Below, piece by piece: positions 1 to 5,568 of a DNA stretch of 6,998 nucleotides (position 1 is the stretch's first letter; every line of letters begins with the position of its first letter). The notes under the pieces were generated by a model that was not told where the DNA came from, did not search any database, and worked only from the letters and a program-made list of their open reading frames with translations. The DNA is from Bacteroidota bacterium (lineage in GTDB: Bacteria; Bacteroidota; Bacteroidia; Bacteroidales; VadinHA17), in contig JAKAXP010000123.1 of assembly GCA_021816545.1 (NCBI GenBank), forward strand, positions 1 through 6,998. Reading direction: 5' to 3'. Both the position numbers and the translations under genes were made by a program.

Positions 1-1233
1 TACAATTGCTTCCGGGGCTGCGTCAATCAGGTGTTCCAGCAGAGCCTTCTCGTTTGACAGCCTCTGTTCGTATTCCTTATGCTTGCTTACATCGGTAAGT
101 ACGCACCTGTAACCGGTTACCCTGTTCCTGATCAGGATGGGTCCGGCATGGAAAAGAACTGATACATTCCTGTCCAGCTTACTTACCAGGACATACTCAT
201 CGAATGTGATCTGACCGGGCCTGGTAAGCCCTGACAACTCCCTCATCAGCCTGTCAAGATCGTCAGGCAGGAAGAGGGAAGAGAGGGTCACTCCCTTTGT
301 AAGGTCGTTATTGTCAAATCCAAGGGTCATCATCCCCTGGGTATTCATGAAGGTGACATGTCCCTGGGTGTCAATCTCCATGATCATTTCAGGAAGCAGC
401 TCTGCAAAGGTCTCGAATACGATACCCTGCTTCAGTATTTCGCTTTCACGCTCCTTCTGGGCTTTGCCGGCTTCCCAGGTGACCAGGATGTCACCGGTGG
501 AGAGAAGCAGCCCGATGTAAAATCCTGCTTCATCGGTGCCGTCGGGCGAGACCGGAATCTTATAAGGGCGACGGGTGCTCTCCAGGTTGTCAAGCAGGGT
601 CAGGAAGGCTTCGTTCCTGCCAAACGGTGTTTCGCCGATCTCTTGCCCGAGAACATCCTTCCGGTCAAGTTGCTCAACATCTTCAGCCCTGTAATTGAAG
701 TCGATGATGAAATGCTTGTTTTCACCTTCACGCCTGAGGATTACTGAATAGCTGCTCATCGAATCAAAGATCTCCCTCAGGATTTTCTCTGATTCAGCCC
801 TGGCAAAACCTCCGTTCAGGGCGCTGATGTCATTGTAATAGGTGATCAGGAATATCTCCTCGCCAAGGAAAAAGGTGCGGGCGCTGAAGAGAAATGTACG
901 TTCCTCGCCGGAACGCATCCGGAGCTTTATTTCAAGATCAGTTACCTTTTTGAGTCTTGAAAGCAGCCTCATGTATTTGCGGCTCTGGATAAGATCGACA
1001 TAAAGCTGGATGTCATCCGATGTCTTTCCGATGATATCCTCCTTCCGGTAACCGGTGGTTTCAAGGAATGCCTGGTTAACCTCTATGTACTTCTGTGTTT
1101 CGAGGTTACTCAGGGTTATAAGCTGGTTGGTGCTGTTGAAAGCGAGCTCGGGGATTTCTGCAAGATGTCGGAGAGAGGTCAGGTATTCCGGGGAGTTTTC
1201 CGGTTCATTGACTGGCTCTTTTCTCTTTTCCAT
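1..1233 (-). CDS. Multi-PAS sensor protein, N-terminal 411 residues (C-terminus outside window)
   Basis: The minus-strand frame is open from the ATG at 1233 to the window edge, giving 411 residues with no stop. It shows repeated PAS-like units. Unit 1 (about residues 28-137) has the classic EVNQAFLETTGYRKEDIIGK core. Unit 2 (about 148-255) is more diverged. Unit 3 (about 270-385) contains EIDTQGHVTFMNTQG, then GFDNNDL and the closing TDVSKHKEYEQRL. A fourth unit starts at LLEHLIDAAPEAIV and is cut by the edge. I see no signal peptide or membrane segment, so it is probably cytoplasmic. PAS domains bind small ligands or cofactors and pass signals to an output module, in this phylum often a histidine kinase; that part is not visible, so calling it a kinase would be inference. 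An in-frame ATG at 1254 would add MYTPGIQ; neither start has a clear Shine-Dalgarno site. An in-frame stop at 1288-1290 rules out longer versions. It lies downstream of nth on the same strand. Confidence 0.85.
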   Translation of the reverse strand, partial: MEKRKEPVNEPENSPEYLTSLRHLAEIPELAFNSTNQLITLSNLETQKYIEVNQAFLETTGYRKEDIIGKTSDDIQLYVDLIQSRKYMRLLSRLKKVTDLEIKLRMRSGEERTFLFSARTFFLGEEIFLITYYNDISALNGGFARAESEKILREIFDSMSSYSVILRREGENKHFIIDFNYRAEDVEQLDRKDVLGQEIGETPFGRNEAFLTLLDNLESTRRPYKIPVSPDGTDEAGFYIGLLLSTGDILVTWEAGKAQKERESEILKQGIVFETFAELLPEMIMEIDTQGHVTFMNTQGMMTLGFDNNDLTKGVTLSSLFLPDDLDRLMRELSGLTRPGQITFDEYVLVSKLDRNVSVLFHAGPILIRNRVTGYRCVLTDVSKHKEYEQRLSNEKALLEHLIDAAPEAIV

Positions 1234-1282
1234 CTGGATGCCTGGTGTATACATTAAAAAGGGGGATAGCTGTCCGGCTGAA

Positions 1283-1290
1283 CAAATTTA
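1283..1290 (-). promoter_or_regulatory. Candidate Bacteroidetes -7 promoter element for the PAS sensor gene
   Basis: On the minus strand this reads TAAATTTG, an exact match to the Bacteroidetes -7 consensus TAnnTTTG. It lies 28 bp before the upstream ATG (1254) and 49 bp before the ATG at 1233, so transcription would begin near 1276-1278. No TTTG is seen at the expected -33 spacing. Just upstream lies a small inverted repeat, TCATA (1292-1296) with TATGA (1301-1305) around a 4-base loop, which could be chance in AT-rich DNA. The rest of the 1255-1329 gap shows no strong terminator hairpin, so read-through from nth is also possible. Confidence 0.4.
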
Positions 1291-1329
1291 CTCATATATG
1301 TATGAATTATAACGGACTTTACCTTCAAC

Positions 1330-1974
1330 TTATTTTCCGTCATGTGACGCATACCAGGCACACAATTGTTTCAGTCCGCATGTGTTGCACTTTGGATTGC
1401 GTGCAGTGCATATATATCTTCCGTGCAGCAGCAGCCAGTGGTGTGCCCGTGGCCTTACATCTTCCGGTATCTCGCGGGTAAGTCTCAGCTCCACATCCAG
1501 GGGGGTCTTCGCGCCGGGCGTCAGCCCCAGGCGCCGTGCCACCCTGAAGACATGCGTGTCAACAGCAATTACCGGGCTGTTCCATACCACCGAGGCTATT
1601 ACATTGGCTGTCTTTCTCCCTACACCTGGCAACTCCGTGAGCTCTTCCCGCGTTGAGGGTACAATCCCGTTGAAACGGGTCACAATCATTTCTGCCATCC
1701 CCTTCAGATGCTTCGCCTTGTTGTTGGGATAAGAACAGCTTTTTATCAGTCCGAAAATCTCTTCCTGCGTGGCCCCTGCCATGGAACCGGCATCCGGAAA
1801 ACGTTCAAACAGGACCGGAGTGATGAGGTTAACCCTCTTGTCAGTACACTGTGCCGAGAGAATCACGGCGACAATCAGCTGAAAGGGATCATTGTATGAC
1901 AGTTCTGTCTCAGCCAGTGCCATATTTTCTTCAAACCATCCAAGGACACCTCTGTACCTCTCACCAATCTTCAT
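1330..1974 (-). CDS. nth: Endonuclease III (DNA glycosylase/AP lyase)
   Basis: This 214-residue protein is a bifunctional base-excision-repair enzyme that removes oxidised pyrimidines from DNA and nicks the abasic site by beta-elimination. Its length is close to the E. coli enzyme (211). The N-terminal region has the conserved DPFQLIVAVILSAQCTDKRVN (residues 29-49). The helix-hairpin-helix motif LPGVGRKTANVI (115-126) carries the catalytic lysine K121, and VDTHVFRVARRLGL (138-151) carries the catalytic aspartate D139. The C-terminal cluster loop has cysteines 189, 196, 199 and 205 in exact C-x6-C-x2-C-x5-C spacing for a 4Fe-4S centre. All key residues are present, so the enzyme should be active. 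The ATG start at 1974 gives the usual family N-terminus; the mRNA upstream has only GTGTGAG, not a good Shine-Dalgarno site. It is divergent from aroB and is followed, 75-96 bp downstream on the same strand, by the PAS sensor gene. Confidence 0.97.
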   Translation of the reverse strand: MKIGERYRGVLGWFEENMALAETELSYNDPFQLIVAVILSAQCTDKRVNLITPVLFERFPDAGSMAGATQEEIFGLIKSCSYPNNKAKHLKGMAEMIVTRFNGIVPSTREELTELPGVGRKTANVIASVVWNSPVIAVDTHVFRVARRLGLTPGAKTPLDVELRLTREIPEDVRPRAHHWLLLHGRYICTARNPKCNTCGLKQLCAWYASHDGK

Positions 1975-2090
1975 CTCACACTTTTATTTCAGGATATGAA
2001 TGTACTATTTTTTATTTTTTTGCCGAAAAAGTATCACTATCTGAATAATGTCATGGAAATTAACAGTTCCGTTTACTATTTTGGGCCGGA
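1975..2090. promoter_or_regulatory. Divergent intergenic region between nth and aroB
   Basis: These 116 bp must hold the start signals for both nth (leftward) and aroB (rightward), unless each is read from further away. The region is AT-rich with a T6-A-T7 run at 2008-2021 on the plus strand. I found no exact TAnnTTTG element in either direction. The nearest match for nth is TACTTTTT (2026-2033, minus strand), one base off. For aroB there is TATTTTG just before GGCCGGA and the ATG, which has one base too few between TA and TTTG. A weak imperfect inverted repeat (TAC and T5 at 2003-2012 against A5 and GTA at 2026-2033) overlaps the first of these; being almost all A/T pairs, it is unlikely to be a terminator. 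Function is inferred from gene orientation only. Confidence 0.4.
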
Positions 2091-3140
2091 ATGAACAGGA
2101 TCAGGATAAACAGCACGGAGGGCAAGTCACTTCTCGTTCTGGGTGGAACGGTGAATGACATTGTGCCACTTCTTCCCGGGAGGGGACTCTTTATTATAAC
2201 TGACACGAATGTCAGCAGGCTTTACGGCAATTCATTTCCCGTGGGAGAGGTTCTCATTGTTGAGGCAGGGGAAAGAAGCAAGACGATGGAGACTGTTGAA
2301 GGGTTGTGCAGGAAGCTGCTGGAAGCCGGTGCTGACCGGTCCTCCTTTATCCTCGGGTTTGGCGGAGGTGTTGTATGTGACATCGCCGGGATGGTTGCAT
2401 CCGTTTACATGCGGGGTGTGCGGCACGCTTTCGTCTCAACCACGCTGCTGTCGCAGGTTGATGCCAGCATCGGAGGCAAGACCGGGGTGAACCTGGGGGA
2501 ATACAAGAATATTATCGGTACTTTCCGCCAGCCAGAGTTCGTGCTGTGCGACCATTCAATGCTGCGCACACTGCCTGAGGAGGAGTTCAGGTCAGGGTTG
2601 GGCGAGCTTTTCAAGCACGGAATTATACGTGACAGGAACCTCTTTTTTGATATTTCAGCTTCGGCAGAGATACTGGCGGAAAGGGATCCGGCAGTCCTGG
2701 GTGACCTGATCCTCAGGGCTGTCAGAATAAAGGCCGCAGTGGTAAGGAGGGATCCACTTGAAAAAGGGCCCAGACGAATACTCAACTTCGGGCATACGTT
2801 CGGCCATGTCCTGGAAACCTATCACCGGATTCCGCACGGACTTGCTGTAGCACAGGGAATGTTGATTGCCGCGGAACTGTCAGTGTGGAAGGGGGAGATG
2901 CCCCATGCCGAACTCAGGCTGTTGCAGGTGGCACTTGAGAATGCCGGCATGATTGGCGGTTATCCCTTGCCCTCAGGAGTGGTCTCAATGATTGCAAGGG
3001 ATAAAAAAAGCGAGTCGGGTTCAGTGAATTTTGTACTTCTCAGCTCGGTTGGAAAAGCTGTGATAAGGAAGCTCTCAATTACCGGGCTCCAGGAATTTGT
3101 CAATTATTATACGGAAAAGGATAGCCAAAGTCAACAATAA
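2091..3140 (+). CDS. aroB: 3-dehydroquinate synthase
   Basis: This 349-residue cytoplasmic enzyme converts DAHP to 3-dehydroquinate, the second step of the shikimate pathway, using NAD+ and a divalent metal. The nucleotide-binding part contains GGGVVCDIAGMVASVYMRGV (91-110) and STTLLSQVDASIGGKTGVN (116-134), followed by KNIIGTFRQPEFVLCD. The metal ligands are all present: E172 in GLGELFKHGII, H235 in LNFGHTFGH and H249 in PHGLAVAQG. The family's D-x-x-E-x-G-x-R stretch precedes LNFGHTFGH (D221-R229), and a DKK (304-306) lies near the C-terminus. Length is normal for the family. An in-frame stop at 2061-2063 and no other start codon after it fix the ATG at 2091; no clear Shine-Dalgarno site precedes it. 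aroC follows after 11 bp, so the two are almost certainly co-transcribed. The sequence differs from the Bacteroides AroB I remember. Confidence 0.97.
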   Translation: MNRIRINSTEGKSLLVLGGTVNDIVPLLPGRGLFIITDTNVSRLYGNSFPVGEVLIVEAGERSKTMETVEGLCRKLLEAGADRSSFILGFGGGVVCDIAGMVASVYMRGVRHAFVSTTLLSQVDASIGGKTGVNLGEYKNIIGTFRQPEFVLCDHSMLRTLPEEEFRSGLGELFKHGIIRDRNLFFDISASAEILAERDPAVLGDLILRAVRIKAAVVRRDPLEKGPRRILNFGHTFGHVLETYHRIPHGLAVAQGMLIAAELSVWKGEMPHAELRLLQVALENAGMIGGYPLPSGVVSMIARDKKSESGSVNFVLLSSVGKAVIRKLSITGLQEFVNYYTEKDSQSQQ

Positions 3141-3151
3141 TTTCAGGGAAG

Positions 3152-4147
3152 ATGAACACTATAGGAACAGTATTCAGGGTATCAATATTCGGCGAGTCAC
3201 ACGGACCGGCAGTAGGGGTGGTGATAGACGGCTGTCCTGCCGGACTCCCTTTCTGGCGGGAAGAACTTATGGCTGACCTGTCGAGGAGGAAGGGACTTCT
3301 GCCAGGTACAACAACCCGGAGGGAGACAGACGAGCCTGAAATTATCAGCGGAATCTTCAATGACCGTACCACCGGGGCACCCCTGGTTCTCTGCACCCGG
3401 AACAATGACTTCAAGCCGGGCGACTATGAACAGTTTACAAGCATACCCAGGCCGGGCCATGCCGACTTCACGGCAGGGTACAAATACAAGGGATTCAGTG
3501 ACATGCGCGGCGGCGGACATTTCTCGGGACGCCTGACATGGGGCATGGTTGCCGCCGGTTACTTTGCACGCAAGATACTTTCACCTGCCATCATTACAGC
3601 TACCCTTGTTGAGGCGGGAGGAGAGAAGGATACAGCTGCAGCAATTGCCAGGGCAATGGAAACAAATGACACAGTGGGAGGTGTGGTTGAGTGTGTGGTT
3701 AAAAATGTACCCAAGGGTCTGGGAGAACCCTCATTCATGTCGGTTGAGGCCGCCCTGGGGATGATTGCCTTCGGTATCCCGGCAGTGAACGGGGTTGAGT
3801 TCGGTGCTGGATTCGCCTCCTCAAGAAGCTACGGATCCCTGCACAATGACCCGTTCGTGGATGCAAGGGGAAAGACCTCAACGAACAATGCCGGTGGCAT
3901 CAACGGCGGGATAACCAACGGCAATGACCTTATAATCAGAGTTTCAGTGAAACCGGCAGCAAGTACTGGTGTTCCCCAGAAAACCTTCGATACCGCCACG
4001 GGTGAAATGACTGACCTTGAAATACGGGGCAGGCATGACGCATGCATCGCAAGGCGCATACCCGTGATCCTGGAGTCAGCGGTGGCTATCGGTCTAGCCG
4101 ACCTCCTGATGATCGACAGGGGAATTAACAGTTCAAGGGAGAGATAA
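3152..4147 (+). CDS. aroC: Chorismate synthase, short class
   Basis: This 331-residue enzyme removes phosphate from EPSP to give chorismate, the branch point for aromatic amino acids, folate and quinones, using reduced FMN. The N-terminal signature FGESHG holds the catalytic H17. The second catalytic histidine is H103 in RPGHADFTA. The FMN-loop signature reads RGGGHFSGRLT (119-129) rather than the commoner GGGRSSARET. The C-terminal signature RGRHDACIARR (292-302) includes D296. Other conserved blocks are TVGGVVEC, GIPAVNGVEFGAGF and NNAGGINGG. It is about 20-30 residues shorter than most family members; the shortening sits in the middle, before TVGGVVEC, and no catalytic motif is lost, so I do not think it is a broken gene. 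The ATG lies 11 bp after the aroB stop, with CAGGGAAG immediately upstream, a purine-rich stretch too close to be an ideal ribosome site. It probably forms one transcript with aroB. Confidence 0.96.
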   Translation: MNTIGTVFRVSIFGESHGPAVGVVIDGCPAGLPFWREELMADLSRRKGLLPGTTTRRETDEPEIISGIFNDRTTGAPLVLCTRNNDFKPGDYEQFTSIPRPGHADFTAGYKYKGFSDMRGGGHFSGRLTWGMVAAGYFARKILSPAIITATLVEAGGEKDTAAAIARAMETNDTVGGVVECVVKNVPKGLGEPSFMSVEAALGMIAFGIPAVNGVEFGAGFASSRSYGSLHNDPFVDARGKTSTNNAGGINGGITNGNDLIIRVSVKPAASTGVPQKTFDTATGEMTDLEIRGRHDACIARRIPVILESAVAIGLADLLMIDRGINSSRER

Positions 4148-4177
4148 AAGGGGATACAGAAGAAGCCGTACGAGGTT
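4148..4177. other. 30-bp convergent gap between aroC and tilS, no terminator seen
   Basis: The aroC stop (plus strand) and the tilS stop (minus strand) are separated by only 30 bp. I see no GC-rich hairpin followed by a T run for either direction, here or in the adjoining gene ends. Transcripts from the two strands may therefore overlap at their 3' ends or stop by a factor-dependent route. Confidence 0.6.
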
Positions 4178-5500
4178 TCACAAAGTAAGCACCAGGATCT
4201 TTTCGGTACGTGGAGTGACCCTGTGCCTGTCATCTATCCTGTAACCCATTACCCACATTACCTCGCTGCCTGATATGAGCAGCAGAACCTGCTCCTTTTT
4301 TGTGACCGGAACCTTCTGGTCAATCAGGAAATCGCTGATTTTCTTCAGCTGTTTCATACCCAGCGGCATGAACCTGTCACCCGGCTTCCATTGCCTCACC
4401 GTGACCGGGAAACTTACCGTTTCAAGATCGAGTGATGCAGTCAGGTGGGATGCCGGCAGGGTTTCGTCAGTCGGTGAGATAATGCGCAGGTCACTGAAAA
4501 GGCCGGATATCCGCATCTCGTCAATGGAGCTGAACCGGTATTCCTCCGGTGACTCCTCATTCCTGGGGGTGATGATGATTCTTCCCCTGTTGTTCAGCAA
4601 CCTGTGTGTGGATGTATAAACTGATTTGCCTGTTCCGGTATCAAGAAGTGCAATGACCTCGCCGGTTTGTTTCGGTGAGAGGCCATATGGGCGGAAGAGC
4701 TCAAAGATATGTGGCTCAAGGGGGCTCAGTGTTGTCAGGCTGCTTATGTCTGCCTCGGTGGTGTCTCCCGATGACCTGAAGATTCGGCTGCCCAGCTGTG
4801 ACAGGTATACCTCCATAATTGCTGAGGTGGAGGAGAGGTGTTTCATCGTATCCGTTATTGCCGAAAGCACTCCCGGGTTAACCTTCTCAAGCTCAGGTAT
4901 TACCCGGTGTCTGATTCTGTTCCGGGTATATTTTATTTCAGCGTTTGAACTGTCCTCCCTGTATCTGATACCCTGTAATGCGGCAAATGAAGCAATCTCT
5001 TCCCTTGTTGCAAAGAGGAGAGGTCTGATTATGTCACCTGTATGCGGGCTCATTCCTGTCAGTCCGCTGAGCCCGGTTCCCCTGACCAGGTTGATCAGAA
5101 ATGTTTCTGCATTGTCATTCAGGTTATGTGCCACCGCCACCGAATCGAATCCTCCGGAACGTACAAGTGTCCTGAACCATCCGTAGCGCAGCTCGCGGGC
5201 AGCCATCTGTACTGAGACCTTATGCGTGCCGGCATATGTGAGGGTATCAAACCTGGTACTGAAATAGGGAATGCTGTTTGTCGCGGCCCAGGCGGAAACA
5301 AAATCCTCATCGCCGTCTGACTCAGCACCTCTGAGGGAGAAGTTGCAGTGGGCAACAGAATGCTCAATGCCGGCCTCCCTGAAAAGCCAGGCCATCACCA
5401 TTGAGTCAATGCCGCCGCTCACGGCAAGCAGAACCTTGCTGCCCCTGCCGAATAGCCTTTCCTTTTCCGAATATTCGAGGAATCTCCTGAGCATTGCCAT
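4178..5500 (-). CDS. tilS: tRNA(Ile)-lysidine synthetase
   Basis: This 440-residue cytoplasmic enzyme joins lysine to C34 of the CAU-anticodon tRNA(Ile2) with ATP, changing both codon reading (AUA) and charging from Met to Ile; it is normally essential. The N-terminal PP-loop ATP-pyrophosphatase domain has SGGIDS at 28-33, then HCNFSLRG (51-58) and AHNLNDNAETFLINLVRGTG (124-143). The more common form of the latter is HHxDDxxET; HNxND also occurs in other bacteria as I recall, so I read it as a variant rather than a defect. The linker TRNRIRHRVIPEL (192-204) is typical. The C-terminal tRNA-binding domain has RQWKPGDRFMPLGM (369-382), KKISDFLIDQKVP (386-398) and VMGYRIDDRHRVT (417-429), strongly Bacteroidetes-like. 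The start is the ATG at 5500 or the one two codons later (5494). It lies 68 bp downstream of the Omp85 gene on the same strand and has its own promoter candidate. Confidence 0.96.
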   Translation of the reverse strand: MAMLRRFLEYSEKERLFGRGSKVLLAVSGGIDSMVMAWLFREAGIEHSVAHCNFSLRGAESDGDEDFVSAWAATNSIPYFSTRFDTLTYAGTHKVSVQMAARELRYGWFRTLVRSGGFDSVAVAHNLNDNAETFLINLVRGTGLSGLTGMSPHTGDIIRPLLFATREEIASFAALQGIRYREDSSNAEIKYTRNRIRHRVIPELEKVNPGVLSAITDTMKHLSSTSAIMEVYLSQLGSRIFRSSGDTTEADISSLTTLSPLEPHIFELFRPYGLSPKQTGEVIALLDTGTGKSVYTSTHRLLNNRGRIIITPRNEESPEEYRFSSIDEMRISGLFSDLRIISPTDETLPASHLTASLDLETVSFPVTVRQWKPGDRFMPLGMKQLKKISDFLIDQKVPVTKKEQVLLLISGSEVMWVMGYRIDDRHRVTPRTEKILVLTL

Positions 5501-5510
5501 TAGTTTTATG

Positions 5511-5518
5511 CAAAGTTA
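5511..5518 (-). promoter_or_regulatory. Candidate Bacteroidetes -7 promoter element for tilS
   Basis: The minus strand reads TAACTTTG here, an exact match to TAnnTTTG. It ends only 10 bp before the tilS ATG at 5500, so the predicted transcript would have a leader of about 5 nt, or about 11 nt if the ATG at 5494 is used. No TTTG is present at the expected -33 spacing. The rest of the 68-bp gap (5501-5568) shows only a weak 5-bp ATCAT/ATGAT inverted repeat and no proper terminator, so tilS could also be read from the upstream Omp85 gene. Confidence 0.4.
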
Positions 5519-5568
5519 AGCATCATCACTATTATATGATTTCTACATTCAATTACCAATGACGGAGT

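Noticed and set aside
358..747. 129-codon plus-strand open frame opposite the PAS gene
   Set aside because: It is antisense to the PAS-containing frame, which is open for 411 codons with recognisable domains; the plus-strand product shows no motif.
2003..2033. T-rich stretch in the nth-aroB gap as an intrinsic terminator
   Set aside because: The possible stem is almost all A/T with a bulge and a long loop, and no gene ends there: nth and aroB both start from this gap.
2405..2785. 126-codon minus-strand open frame inside aroB
   Set aside because: It is antisense to conserved aroB active-site sequence and has a Ser/Arg-rich composition typical of a shadow.
3152..4147. aroC as a truncated pseudogene because it is shorter than most chorismate synthases
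   Set aside because: Both catalytic histidines, the FMN-loop signature and the RHD signature are present in one intact frame; the shorter length is in a variable middle segment.
3829..4233. 134-codon minus-strand open frame across the aroC and tilS ends
   Set aside because: It overlaps two well-supported genes and its translation matches nothing I recognise.
5075..5135. tilS inactivated because HHxDD reads HNLND
   Set aside because: The P-loop, the second Asp, the ET pair and the C-terminal domain are intact, and HNxND variants occur in other bacterial TilS proteins as I recall.
4626..5186. 186-codon plus-strand open frame opposite tilS
   Set aside because: It lies wholly antisense to a clear tilS that has all family motifs; its Ser/Arg/Leu-rich translation resembles no family I know, as expected of a shadow frame.
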